In this document: positions 35,801-46,570 of the stretch, piece by piece
How positions within the stretch are numbered: the stretch's first letter is position 1
Layout: the number at the start of each line of letters is the position of its first letter
From: Heligmosomoides polygyrus polygyrus
Lineage: Eukaryota > Nematoda > Chromadorea > Rhabditida > Heligmosomidae
Assembly: GCA_947396885.1 (NCBI GenBank)
Contig: OX377201.1
Span: 26,699,923-26,763,922, forward strand
DNA: 64,000 nucleotides
Direction: 5' to 3'
Notes under the pieces: model-generated
The model's input: only the letters and a program-made list of their open reading frames with translations
The model's database searches: none
Told to the model about the DNA's origin: nothing
Made by a program: the position numbers and the translations under genes

Positions 35801-38800
35801 TTTCTTTTCAACCTGTCTTACCACCCCTTCTTTCACACTTCTCTTCACTGAAGAGCCACGGAAGCAGTGCTAAATAAATTTCGCCTGAAAACAGTGGTAA
35901 ACGAATTTTAGACCCCTTATTGGAAACGATTATTATGCACTAAAGAATTTCTTAAATGCCGCGATTCCAAAATTATAAAAGAAAACGTTGTATTAACAAC
36001 CGTCACTTTTAACTTATTCAGTGCTTCTACAACCTTGAGACCCTTCCACCTCCTCTACACCAGAGAACAGTCAGAGTGCATTTAGATGCTCCCGTCCATT
36101 GGACATGTCTATCAATTGGCCTATATGTAAACCCTTCCAGTCAGTGGAAAAAGTGGATACATCGAACTGGCTAATCCTCTAAATAGCTCTTAATGTAAAC
36201 AGATTACTAGAACAAGAACAGGAATCAGGAACTGAGAAGAGGTTACGCTCAAGCGACAAAAAACTTGTCCGAAGAATGAAAAACCGAACTATCCGGAACG
36301 GAACACTGTAGAGAATCCCTCATTCGTCTATTTCGTCAACAATGAGGTCAGAACAGTGAAGAAGACACTGAGGAGGTCGCCCTTAAGTTCACCTGGGTTC
36401 GTTTAAATATGAGACTAGTGGCAAAATAATTCAGGTCAGCAACTCTGAGCCAAATTCGGGTTAGGTGATCGAGAGAAAAAACACTGGCTTTTAGAATGCC
36501 GTCAAGAGGACAAGTGTTCCACTACTAACCACCAGGTCAAGCGGAAAAGCAGTAGCGAAGTGTATCATTAAAATTCAGCTGACCTAATCCATCCATTCAT
36601 TTTTAAACTTCAAAACTGCTTTTCAGAATTAGCAAATTAACAACCGAATAACAATGAATCATAATGCAAATGAATATGAGCAATGAATAAAATAGTGGCT
36701 ATTGGATCATAGTGAACAAAATTGACTACTTCCCTTACATCAATTTGGATACCTAAAACCTACGTGGTAGAAACCAGTGCTCTAGTTCCTTTGAGAAATA
36801 AGAAAACCTTGACAAGTAAACAACGAATGGTTTAACACGCACCTGTTCAACAATCTGCTGAACACGTTTCTCGTATTCACGGCGATTCTCCTGATACAAT
36901 TGGGCTGCGTGAGAGTTCGCCGGCGAATTCGGATTGGGCTCGTCCAGCAGCGATTGTATGGATGTCAATATCGCCGCTACGTCGTACGTTGGAGACCAAC
37001 GATTCTGAAAGCGACGCAGCATGTACGACATGCTTTCGTTAGCATAAAACCTCGTACTGAGCAAACCTGCAAAATATCCAAACAGATGGATCCGTCCGCA
37101 TACACGTTAGGGTGGAACATTTTCGAAATGAACTTCACCGTCGGCGGTTTGTTCGGGTACTCCTCGGTAAACTCCAACGAGAGCTTAAAAAGAAGAATGT
37201 GTCTGTGAGTACTACTGTGAGGAGTCTGAGCAATGAGTACTACTTAGGTCGTAACAATGCCGCAGCCAACTATAACAACTTTCTGGTGCATCAGATTTTC
37301 AAGCGAGCGTGTCCAGCTACAGCGTCACACGGCGGAACGACACTATCAAAACTTTCGCCACAAAGAATGGGGGTGTACTTGCGCAGTAAGAGGTGCCAGC
37401 TGCCGCGTGAATCCGACACTAGGTTCCTGTTTCGGGTACCTCGGCCAGGTCAACCAAGCCTTCCACCCCTCAGGCGTAGGTGAATTGGTACCAGATTTGT
37501 ATGGGAGATATAGAACACTGACTTGTCCATTGGCTGGCCATTGCAAATCAATTATCCCATTCGCTAGACCAGATACGCATTCAGATTGCCCCCACGACAC
37601 CTCAAATAAGTGATGGTGCATCCCAAAAGCATAACGTCGTCCTTCATCACAAATAATATATTATCGGTACTAAGCGGCGTGGCGCCCGATGCACACCGGG
37701 GGTATGGTAAGTTGGATGAACCAGAACCCGGAATTGCACTTCCCGCGATGACGGCAATATTATCAGTTCCATCATAAGGGTAAGCTTTTAAGCAAAAACA
37801 TCGTTCAGCAGATCCACTCTACAAGTTGCTTTGCGAGTCTGGTTTGAATTAACCAAAACTCGTCCATTCATACAGTTCTAATTCTATATGAACGACTCTT
37901 TTAAAAGTGTTTTTTTTTTCAAACTCTACAGAGTATGGGTGCTAACATTTTCCCAAACGTTGTAATCGTCAACTATCAGTTCGGGGTTTAGCAACAGGGT
38001 TTGCCACCACTTTTCGAGCATCTAATCGTGTTCAAAACCAAGTGATACATATTTATGTGAGCTTGTTCGCAAGCATATGTTATACAGCGAAAAGCACACC
38101 TTTGAAGTCTGTACAGGATCAGCTAAGAAACGTTTTCACTAATGGTTAGACCTTGAAGCTTTCTCTCTCCCCCTAATAATCGAGTGGTTAGTAACTCTTC
38201 ACTGTGCTTCGCTCTCGATTTTTTTTCGAATATAAACTGCAGTTTTTCGGAACACTCGAACTTGAATACTCGACATGTTAACAAATATTCATATATAAAT
38301 AAAAGTATAACACTCGAAATACGCAACTTTTTGAATAATCGTGCTCGAGTACAATCGAAAAAGTTATTTTCGAATATCTGAACTAGAATATTCAAAATCG
38401 AATGAAAATCATTAAAATACCTATTCGAAAAGGTCAATCGAGCATAGCTGTACTCTTCGCATATTACGAAGCATCTACAAACTGTTTACCCGATGTTTAG
38501 CTGCAGCCGCACCGACATGAATATATGAGTGAAAGCGAGGATTTTGCGAAAAAGCACAGTTCGAAAAGTGATTACCTTGAAGGTGCCGTCTTCAAAGGGA
38601 GTGTCTTGTGGTCCGAAAATGATGGCCTCCCAAGCTAGGATGTTATCTTCCGTTGGAGCTCCAGAAACGCCGGCTGGAGGATCCTCCTATAAAGAGACCT
38701 ATTAGCATTAGTAACCATAATATGGCCCTTGACGTTTAAAACAGTCGAAACAGTTCTCAGGAGAGAAAGGAAAACTACCTCGAACCAACTGCTATCAAAA

Positions 38801-38931
38801 TAGAGAGGAAAAATTTTTACAAGTGACCTATGGAGCACCCACGGCTGAAGAAAAAGCTAAATGCGACAATTAGCACCCACCTGAAGTTTCTTGAAGTCAC
38901 GCATAAGTCGTCGTCTGCTGGGCGTCGTCAT
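32743..38931 (-). CDS. ubc-1: Ubiquitin-conjugating enzyme E2 (RAD6/UBE2A-B family)
   Basis: Five exons: 38881-38931, 38576-38686, 37067-37183, 36843-37004, 32743-32847; 181 codons, all phase 0 with GT-AG borders. Begins [17 protein letters not shown]. The E2 core includes [19 protein letters not shown], the HPN motif (residues 78-80) and catalytic Cys88 in [12 protein letters not shown]6-type E2s ubiquitinate histone H2B with a RING partner and PCNA in DNA-damage tolerance. After the core comes an acidic tail, [16 protein letters not shown], as in the longer C. elegans UBC-1; vertebrate UBE2A/B stop at about 152 residues. A TTTCATAG 12 nt before the ATG (38944) is a good trans-splice acceptor. 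Intron 4 is 4 kb and contains a TTAA-flanked element. Confidence 0.97.
33366..34540. mobile_element. TTAA-flanked (piggyBac-type) non-autonomous element
   Basis: Terminal inverted repeats CACATTGACGACA and TGTCGTCAATGTG-type, each directly bordered by TTAA (33362-33365 and 34541-34544). Internal blocks GCGTATTGTCCCAC occur near both ends in opposite orientation. 1,175 bp with no transposase ORF. TTAA duplication is diagnostic of piggyBac-type mobilisation. A 17-bp inverted repeat (ATTTTATAGGTATTTAT, 33731 and 33786) lies inside. It sits in intron 4 of ubc-1. Confidence 0.75.
34545..36842. other. ubc-1 intron 4, remaining sequence
   Basis: 34640-34990 is unusually GC-rich for an intron, with long overlapping open frames on both strands but no recognised domain; it may be an unidentified repeat. 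35000-36842 is AT-rich with nothing I can name. Confidence 0.4.
36843..37004 (-). CDS. ubc-1: ubc-1 exon 4
   Basis: Acceptor GCTTTCAG, 54 codons [20 protein letters not shown] and [20 protein letters not shown] to IVEQ, donor GTGCGT. Confidence 0.97.
37067..37183 (-). CDS. ubc-1: ubc-1 exon 3 with catalytic Cys
   Basis: Acceptor TTTTTAAG (non-optimal), 39 codons, [16 protein letters not shown] carrying the active-site cysteine, donor GTTTGC. The next intron is only 62 bp. Confidence 0.97.
37370..37650 (+). mobile_element. tRNA-derived SINE family 1, sense copy
   Basis: Plus strand reads AGGTTCCTGTTTCGGGTACC (box B area), GGCCAGGTCAACCAAGCCTT, GTAGGTGAATTGGTACCAGA and ATGGTGCATCCCAAAAGC, the complement of the copy at 44297-44583. 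It is in intron 2 of ubc-1. Confidence 0.7.
38576..38686 (-). CDS. ubc-1: ubc-1 exon 2
   Basis: Acceptor CTTTATAG, 37 codons from [11 protein letters not shown] through [20 protein letters not shown], donor GTAATC. Confidence 0.97.
38881..38931 (-). CDS. ubc-1: ubc-1 exon 1
   Basis: ATG at 38931, 17 codons [17 protein letters not shown], donor GTGGGT. This is the invariant N-terminus of RAD6-type E2s. Confidence 0.96.
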
Positions 38932-39140
38932 CTTACGGAAATCCTATGAAAGCGCGATGGCCTCCTAAACCACTGAACTATACAGTCTCACACAGCGGCA
39001 GAATTCTTCAAGGCTACGTGTTCTAAACACATAGCAAAAATTCACACAAAAGCTAGTGCAACACAAAAATAAGCAAATATCACAGCGTCAAAACGCTCCC
39101 AGCGCGCACATCAGCACCCGAACTAAATCGAATCTTTATT
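38932..39140 (-). promoter_or_regulatory. Intercistronic region: poly(A) signal and trans-splice acceptor
   Basis: AATAAA (39135-39140, minus) ends gene X; CTTTCATAG (to 38944) then 12 nt to the ubc-1 ATG. Nematode operons have exactly this layout, with downstream genes receiving an SL2-type leader about 100-200 nt after cleavage. Inferred, not proven. Confidence 0.55.
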
Positions 39141-39229
39141 GTGACTCAGCAACAGGGGAGAACAGCGAACAATAACAGATAGAGGTGTAACAACGGTAAT
39201 GTACATCATAAGATGAAAAACCAGCACAG

Positions 39230-39457
39230 CTATGACTGGAATGAATCACCACCATCAGCATTCTCGTAGACAATCTCGCATCCAGGAGGCAGATCAATCG
39301 GCTCGCCCTGTTCGTTAACAACGACGCACTCCTCGACCTCGTGACCCGTTTTCAACATCGCTCTTCGCCCGTCCAGCTGCTCGCCGAGCGGCTGCTCCAT
39401 CCAAACGGTTTCTTGATCGTTCGGAGAACGTTGATTTGAGAAATTCGACAGGAAGTA
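39230..39457 (-). CDS. Gene X exon 6, C-terminus
   Basis: Acceptor CACCTTTTTAG, 75 codons from YFLSNFSNQRSPND to GGDSFQS, TAG stop, AATAAA about 90 bp further on. Confidence 0.78.
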   Translation of the reverse strand, partial: YFLSNFSNQRSPNDQETVWMEQPLGEQLDGRRAMLKTGHEVEECVVVNEQGEPIDLPPGCEIVYENADGGDSFQS

Positions 39458-42400
39458 CTAAAAAGGTGAAATTTTGACCATCAAAATAACAGTATTGAGA
39501 ACAATGGCCTTAATTTCATTTGAAGGCGTCACCACATCTATCATCACGTAGCACTAGCAGCTAGCTGTTTTGGACTATACAACAACGGGGTAAAAGCAGC
39601 TACTGGGTGAATGTAGATCTATATTTCCAAACAACAGGAGGACAACGCTGGATCGGGATGGAACCTGAACTAAAATCGATTCCTGACGAGCAAATGATTG
39701 GCTTCAAATCCAAAGCCGTTTAGGCCCAATTCCACCATTATAGACCACAAAGTTCCAGTTAATTAGGATTCAATACTAGACGTATGCAACTGCGCCCTGT
39801 GTAGCTATATTTACTATAGGGAAGATCACCGCCTACAAGGTAAATCTTCAAGCAGTTAAGGATAGAGAGCGTTGAGGAATTTCAACTACGGGGCACTGTA
39901 GTATCGGAAGTGTTCTGAAAAACCGGAGAACCCTAACAATGCTCAGAATAAGCACAATCTGAAGGCCCTAGGAGCTGTCCTAGGACTGTTAAGAAGAATT
40001 TGAACATGTTATATTAGAGAAATTCTGTGCTGACATCCTGAACTAAAGGCTGACAGCTTCTGAGACCTCCAGAGCTCTTAAGTCTTTTATTGGAAGCAAA
40101 ACTGAAGCGTTCCGACAGGCTAAACCACAGAAGAAAGAACGAAACTGATCAAATCCTCTGGAATACACCCACTAATCCCAGATCTACGTCACATGGTGAA
40201 TCTACTGAAAATGAAAACAACACTGAGTACCGCGTCAATCAATCCCTGTTTGGGAAGCGCTACGCGTTTCACTTCCACGGGTTGTCGGGAACGCAATACA
40301 AACGCGTAGTTACTCTTTAAAATGAATTGCGATGGACAGCCGATGAACAGTTTTTCAGTCCTTCATCCTCCCTCTAAACACGTCTGGTATCAAATAATCG
40401 ACCCTGAAGGGGTAAGAGGGTCGAATGTTTTGGGCGAAACGCAAATTAAGAACTTTATTCAAGAAAAACGCGACAAGTGAGCTCCTTCAAGTGCGTCCTT
40501 TGTGTAATACAATACAATAAGAAAATTCTTTTACATTCTGAAGACTTGAGGTATGGCCTGGCAGATCTGAGCAAGACAGGACAACCGTGCTCCACGGACA
40601 ACCCATGTCTCGATGGACCACCAAAGTCAAGTAGTTGATATACACGATGACTTCGGTTTCTAAGCCGATGGATTAGTTGACGTATCCTTCTTCTCAGACA
40701 GGAATGCTACGCACAGGTAGGCCGAGAAGGAGACTGAGACACGATGCGACTAATGCGGTTTGGACGACTCGAACCTAGGATCAAGACACATTGCGCCAGA
40801 GACCGGCTTATCTGAGCCACATAGAAGCACAATGACAAAGGCAAGCTGCTACAACGATCTATGCTCCAGCTGTGGCATGAAGTAATCCAAATGTCATATG
40901 TAGGAGGGAGGGAAAAACGGCACTTCAGCAGGCTAGAATTCCAGCAGCGCTCATCATTATGATCGATCACCGCTGCCCCATAGAAAAACAGCACACAGAA
41001 CGCACCTGCTCGAATCGCTCCAAGATCGGCTCGGCTCGGTCAAGTATCGCCCCGAGACGACAGAGATTTTCGGACTTCTTCGTGAGCGCCAGCCGACGCA
41101 TGTGATCCGCATGTGATAGTCGAAATCGCGATAACGCATCGATCATTGCTGGAACAGTTCGCAGCGTCAGTTTTTCTCAAACAACCGTCGAGCATTTACC
41201 AAATGAGTTGCGTTGGCGACAAACTCACGAGGTACCCTCGGCCTCAATATTCGTCCCCTATTGACACGTAAATTAGTCCCCGTGGAGCGCTTCATGCGCA
41301 ATGGCGGCGCGTCTACATTTCCTAGAGCGGCGCGGCCTTCCACAGCCGTCTCAATCTGCTCCGACTGCCTTTTCCTTGCTATAGCAGCATCCTGAAAAGG
41401 AAGAAAAGTACTTAGTAGAAACAAAAAGAGGCTGAAAGTAGCTGAAACGCTCACCCTATTTGCTCTGGCCACCACTGGCTCCGATTTCCAGTGATATGTC
41501 AACACGGCAATGTGAGAGTTGACGCGAGGCTCATCGGCTTTATCCCGCACGATGTACAGTTTGCGGACAAATCCAGGGACATCACTGCACTCGTATCTCT
41601 TCGCAAGAACCTGCAAATAGACATGATTTGATGCGTCACGGAGTAGACCACAAATCAGCTCACGAGTTGAGGATAACGAGACAGTAAGGATAGAGGAAGA
41701 AACGGCACTTAGCGAGCTGGTGCCCGCTCCGAGATTGCACATGGTCGTGGAACACTCACATAAACAAGGTTTCTCAAAACTAGGCAAGGAAAGGAGCTGC
41801 GGGTCTAGCTGACGGAACTTACCCGTTTTAAGATACCTTGTCGGTGTGCAGCGGGCACTAGCCCGCTCAGTTCCGAAGAAACTTTAAAAGGAGCGTAATC
41901 AGAGACCAACTCCCGTAGGACAAAAACACGCCAGACACATCAAATTGAGAAATACGTGTTCAAAAACATGGGTAATTTCCATGGGGACAGCGACACCTCT
42001 AAACGCCATTATTAAACTCCATACGACTGGATGGCCTTAATCATATGATGTTTAAACTATGCCAAATACCACATAGGACAAACCGATATCATGCTATTCC
42101 AACTGCAAACTAGCAGTATAGCAGCAATCATTTATATGCTGTGCAAATTTCAGTATTAAGATGAAAACTACAGTGGAATGTAATGACTTCACAAAAGGGT
42201 TTATCAAGATTGAAGGGAAAGGGCACGTAAACCGAGCTTGGAATGCTCTTTGGAGGGAAGCACTTTAAAGTCTCTGACAGCGAACCGATGAAGAACCTCA
42301 CTAAGCCGAGGTTCTGCTCAGACCACAGCGACTCGTCATACCACATTCAGCGGTGAAATAAAGACAAAAACATTTGCAAGGATGTGAGATTATGCGTTTG

Positions 42401-45400
42401 CCCGAATACGAATAATCACGGTGAAATGATGATGCCCTCAGACTCCTCATAGCATTGATCCGAATCTTGAGTACACGCCCTGCACGCCGTCTCTCTTCAC
42501 ACCAGCACCTTTCCTTCATTCATAAGTGACCTGTACATTCAATATTTTAAAGCTAATACTCCTTCACATTCTAATGTGCCATCTTGTTTTGGACCCATTA
42601 ACTTTTCTGCGCTGCACCCTGCAGCAAACAAGATAAAAGGAAGCTGACTAATTACAAGGAAATGTGGATCTATTATCGTCTGAAGGGGACACGACTAGAA
42701 GAGCGAAACAAACACGAACAGCGTGTCTGTCCCGGCCAGGAAGTTGTAAGAGGTCTTCTTGTTCGTTAGTTTAGTGTGTCGTCATTGTAGAATACTCCAC
42801 TTTCAATTTCAGCTTGTGCTACAGACAGAGAGAAGTTGCCCTCTACCTCTACACACTGGATATATCTGAAAACATGGTGCCAAAACAGGCAGAGTTACAC
42901 AGATATCCTTCGGGACAGTGTTCAGGGCCTCTGGAAACTCTCTTATAGACGTTAGTCCACGGTGCATGGCGCTGTTAATTATTCAAATATATGCGTCAAA
43001 CTCGATAATTTTAATGGTTTCTATGCAACAACAACACAAACGATGCCTTCCAGTTCCGACCGGTAGGTATCCGTAGCCCCTATCAATTAAAAATACAGTA
43101 GAAACACGTTTACAACGCAAATTCAAGGCACAAATTGGAAGAACTGAAATGGAAACCTGGAAAAGTGAACTACACGATAAGCAACTACACGATGTACAGG
43201 GATCAAATCCACTATGGTGATCTAAGCCGGCGACTCGTTGTGAAGCGACCACAGCATTGACGAGTTGTCGCCGGACTGAATGAGTTCACCAAATGCGATG
43301 CAATCAATGAGCGGCATCAGCCTAACTAGTCAGCCAAGCACTTGACCAGCGAGCACAGGCCAACTAACAACACTCTGGCAGGGAGAGCCCTCCTCAGGTG
43401 AATGGAACAAATGTGACCCCGAAGAACAACCACTGCCACCGATGCAAGTGCTGCCCTAATCGATTTCTCGAACCAGTGAAATAGAATCAGAACCTCCTTG
43501 CTCTTTCTGCATGCATGTTTGGATCTGTGGCCGGAAACGCCGACAAAAAATCAGTCTGCTCTGGCATGTGTTGGTCGAGTGACCGAAAACTCTAATTGAC
43601 GACTTTCATTCAGCCGTCAATCACTCTACGATGCTGCTCTGCTACGCGACTAAGCGACCAGCGCCCAGACATGTTTTCAAGGTTGAGGTCCATCGAAAAG
43701 GCAAAAACAAACGTCTCGTGAAAAATTTATCTCCCCGCTCGCATCCGAACAATACGTCTGTAATTCCAGCTCTGCCGATGAAAAAACAGCAGAAAAAAAC
43801 TCGCGCAGAGCTAATAAAACCAGCCAGGTGCACACTATTGACTTCGCCTGAACGTTTTCGGACGTAATTACGCTGTACTCCCGCAAGCGAACTATATAAT
43901 CTGTGGTCACAGGAACGAGTTCTCTCTGTAAAGAACCTCAAAAGAAGACGCATAGGAAAGTCACGGAGCCAATAACTCAACATTGAAAGACTCGTTTCTA
44001 GACTAATTTCAGCTCGATCAGATGTTCGGCATGCAACCCCCCCCCCACCCTTCCTCCAAATAATAACTTCCTGAGTTAAAACATCAAACATTTGCAAGCA
44101 CAACCAACATATACGTCACTGCCTTGTCATTGCCTAGCAAATTTGCACTCAACTTAGTTACTGTACAGAAAAGTGGATGCAGAGAGATTTCGTAGGGTCT
44201 TAACAGACCGTTAACACACTAGCTAATGATGGGAATTTTGTGGAATAGCGTTTTCACTCTGAAAACCACCCACATACGGTATAAGGATAAAAGGATAAAG
44301 GACGGCGTTACTCAATCCCTTTTGGGATGCGCCACGCATTCTACTTCTACGGGATGTCGTGGAGGCGATTTGAATGCGTATTTAGCCATACAATGACTTG
44401 CGGTGGCCAGCCGATGAACAAGTCAGCGCTCTATCCTTCCCAGACAAGTCTGGTACCAGTTCACCGACTCCGGAGGAATGGAAGGCTTGGTTGGCCTGGG
44501 CGGGAAATCCGAACCAGGAACCTGGTGCACGCGACAGCCGGCGCCGCTTCCGACTGCGCTACACTCGCTCACCCACATAAGGTACATTAGAAAAATAAAG
44601 GAGTTGTTATTTTTATTGATACTTTTTATAAGGAAAGCCTAAGGCGACACGTTAGAAAACAAACACGATAACAATAGCATGAACATCACTCAATGAAAAG
44701 AGAATTGGGGCTGGGAAACCCTATACAAGCCCGCTGATAGAAATTCTTATGTTAGCAGTTGCACATTCACAGAAATTTGCTTTGAAATCGATAATACATC
44801 CTTGAAAAGAAAACACCTGCGGAGGAAGTTCAAGTTCAGCCCAACGAAGCGAGCACGCAGTGAACGGTAATTACGAAGGATCCTAAGGTGTAATTAAAAC
44901 TTCAAGATGCAGGTATCGCAATCCGAGCGCATGCAAACTCTCGAGCGCATCCCGAACCAAAGTATAATGTTCTGAGAATTTGTTGCAGGCTTTTCCTTGG
45001 GTACATTAGATCCGAATGAATCACTTTCGCTTATTCGATTCGAATCATCAAAAATCCGAAGATTTTCGATCGGATCCAATGTATACTTTTCTGACAACAG
45101 TAAAAAATTGACTTGCCCTTTGCCTTGATACAACAAGTCTTTGTATAGATCAAGTAGGCATTCAAATCGCCTCCAAGACATATCGTAGAAGCAGAATGCG
45201 TGGCGCCTTTCAAAAAAAAATGTCTAACACCGACCATCATGGTTATCCTGCGATTAAAACTTTGCTTCAGGTAAGATTCTAAAACAAAGCCTTGCTTTTC
45301 CGGCTAGCAAGCAGCCCAACACCCTATGAACTCGTGATAACTGGTAGCAATAATCGGTACATGCCTTAGTAATGCCAACGATTGTGGGAAACACCGGCCT

Positions 45401-45961
45401 CCAACGGCGAAGCTAATCACAAGTTTCTTATAGTGAAGCTCACTCCGCCGCCTCCCCCCTCACAAGTTGGAGATCCAGAATGACCTTTCTGAAAACGAAT
45501 ACAAGCATTACGTCAATATATTGCTAGCAAAAAGTCTCGCTATGCAATTGGAAAAATTGAGTGTTGCACTAGTTCCGTTGACAAAAAAAACGTAACAAAA
45601 AGAAAACGAGCTTTAGTACATCGAAGCGCACAGCGGAAGAATCGATTGCGATGAAAAAAGACAAGAGGGCGGTCGGTACACAACGTCGATAAATGGCTCG
45701 TAACGCGGGAATAGGCAGAGAAAAGTGCAACAACGAACAAAAAAGGGAACCATCTTGATCGAAATCTACCTGGCAGCCGTCTACCCTAAGCGCGACACCA
45801 CGGGAAGCCGAGTACACAGCTTCAGGGAAATCGAAAGACTCCTATGAGAAGGATGCGAGAAACCTCCGCTGACGGTTCTTCTAGTTCCAAGGGAAGCGGT
45901 CGTTGACGAAGTTAGAGGGCACCCTTCTTCATCGGGACTGCGTCACAATCCTCCCCGTCAT
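39230..45961 (-). CDS. Unrecognised conserved-looking gene X, upstream partner of ubc-1
   Basis: Exons: possible 45947-45961 (MTGRI), then 45770-45841, 41455-41610, 41229-41391, 41006-41148 and 39230-39457, about 257 codons, with all phases matching. The product starts with EAVYSASRGVALRVDGCQ, then YECSDVPGFVRKLYIVRDK and SHIAVLTYHW, a basic middle (LRVNRGRILRPRV), a helical stretch PMIDALSRFRLSHADHMRRL, and an acidic end with PPGCEIVYENADGGDSF. I do not recognise the family. No signal peptide or membrane segment. Poly(A) signal AATAAA at 39135-39140. It ends 298 bp before ubc-1. Exon prediction is well supported by splice sites, function is unknown. Confidence 0.7.
40236..40400 (-). mobile_element. 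tRNA-derived SINE family 1, tail half
   Basis: CAATCCCTGTTTGGGAAGCG, GGTTGTCGGGAACGC, GACAGCCGATGAACAG and ACACGTCTGGTATCA match the tail half of the copy at 44297-44583. The tRNA head is absent. Lies in an intron of gene X. Confidence 0.55.
40730..40985 (-). mobile_element. tRNA-headed SINE, third type
   Basis: On the minus strand GTGGCTCAGATAAGCCGGT (box A TGGCTCAGATAAG) is followed about 30 nt later by AGGTTCGAGTCGTCC (box B). The head does not close as a tRNA cloverleaf. It lies in an intron of gene X between the last two exons. Confidence 0.45.
41006..41148 (-). CDS. Gene X exon 5
   Basis: Acceptor CTGTTCCAG, completes a proline codon then MIDALSRFRLSHADHMRRLA to LERFEQ, donor GTGCGT. 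Predicted to be mostly helical. Confidence 0.75.
41229..41391 (-). CDS. Gene X exon 4
   Basis: Acceptor CTTCCTTTTCAG, 54 codons plus 1 nt from DAAIARKRQSEQ to RPRVP, donor GTGAGT. The frame stays open past the donor, but only this donor joins the next exon in phase. Confidence 0.75.
41455..41610 (-). CDS. Gene X exon 3
   Basis: Acceptor CTATTTGCAG, 52 codons from VLAKRYECSDV to VVARANR, donor GTGAGC. Phase 0 on both sides. Confidence 0.75.
41714..41868. repeat. Dispersed 160-bp repeat, copy 1
   Basis: GCTGGTGCCCGCTCCGAGAT, ATGGTCGTGGAACACTCACA, TTAAGATACCTTGTCGGTG and GGGCACTAGCCCGC recur in the same order at 46571-46760. The nature of the repeat is unknown. Confidence 0.7.
41880..44290. 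other. Gene X large intron: nothing recognised
   Basis: About 2.4 kb without an identifiable exon or transposon protein. A C-homopolymer of about 11 nt lies at 44037-44047. Confidence 0.4.
44297..44583 (-). mobile_element. tRNA-derived SINE family 1, best complete copy
   Basis: Transcribed on the minus strand: tRNA-like head with box A TAGCGCAGTCGG (44550-44561) and box B GGTTCGGATTT (44505-44515), then a 200-bp body ending in CGCATCCCAAAAGGGATTGA and a tail of TTTATCC-type repeats. At least eight other copies or fragments occur in the window. No protein coding. Confidence 0.75.
45127..45225 (+). mobile_element. tRNA-derived SINE family 1, tail fragment, sense
   Basis: CATTCAAATCGCCTCCAAGA, then GAAGCAGAATGCGTGGCGCC, the complement of the equivalent positions in 44297-44583. 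Confidence 0.65.
45770..45841 (-). CDS. Gene X exon 2
   Basis: Strong acceptor TCCTTCTCATAG, 24 codons ESFDFPEAVYSASRGVALRV to DGCQ, donor GTAGAT. It has no ATG and so needs an upstream start. Confidence 0.65.
45947..45961 (-). CDS. Gene X possible first exon
   Basis: ATG at 45961 followed by TGRI, then GTGACG as a moderate donor; a 105-bp intron leads in phase to exon 45770-45841. Overlaps a TGACGTCA palindrome. The start is the least certain part of the model; trans-splicing to another upstream ATG is the alternative. Confidence 0.35.
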
Positions 45962-46150
45962 GACGTCAAAGCATCGAGTAAGCCGACGTTGAGCCTTAGC
46001 CACTACACAACACTCACACACTCCCACAAACAATCAGCTGCGAGCGACGATCGATAGCCGCCCGACGTCTACGGGCGGCAGCGACGGCGGCCGCCGAGCC
46101 GCTCCGGCCCGCCGACGACGGACAGCCTCGATTCACACGGCGCTCGTGAC
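45961..46150 (-). promoter_or_regulatory. GC-rich upstream region of gene X with CRE palindrome
   Basis: The region 46020-46150 is strongly CG-rich (CGGCGGCCGCCGAG, CGACGTCTACGGGCGG) compared with the AT-rich surroundings, and a full TGACGTCA palindrome (ATF/CREB site) lies at 45961-45968, touching the proposed start codon. This is consistent with the promoter of the gene X-ubc-1 unit. No TATA box seen. Confidence 0.4.
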
Positions 46151-46190
46151 ATCACCGCCACCTATTTCGCACCCGGGGCGCTTAAGAACG

Positions 46191-46503
46191 GAGAAATTGG
46201 TCCTGAGTCGGCTTCAGGACTAGCAGGACCGAAGATACGCGACTGGAGCGTAAGCAGCGTTCCATTTGGATCAACCGAAGCAAGAACAGAAGAAACCGGA
46301 CAGACACAGGAATTCGACACACTCAGACCTACTTCCTGCGGGGGCCAGTGAAAGACGCAGTACGGGAGGCTGAATGTCCTCCTTATAGAGAGGAAAAACG
46401 CAACGGCCAAATTGGCCCTGAATCGGCTTCAGGACTATGTAGCACAAGAGCGAAAACAAGCAGTCGGAAGGTAAGCAGGGTTGACATTTGGATCAATCGA
46501 AGC
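46191..46503. repeat. Direct repeat of about 90 bp, 216 bp apart
   Basis: AAATTGGTCCTGAGTCGGCT with TTCAGGACTA and CATTTGGATCAACCGAAGCA (46191-46277) recur as AAATTGGCCCTGAATCGGCT, TTCAGGACTA and CATTTGGATCAATCGAAGCA (46407-46503). Confidence 0.75.
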
Positions 46504-46570
46504 AGAGAAAAAGGAGAAACCGAACACATAGCAGATATAGAAGAATCTGTATATATCCACGGTACTAAGC

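Noticed and set aside
37112..37483. Plus-strand ORFs over ubc-1 exon 3
   Set aside because: They are antisense to a conserved exon and run on into a SINE.
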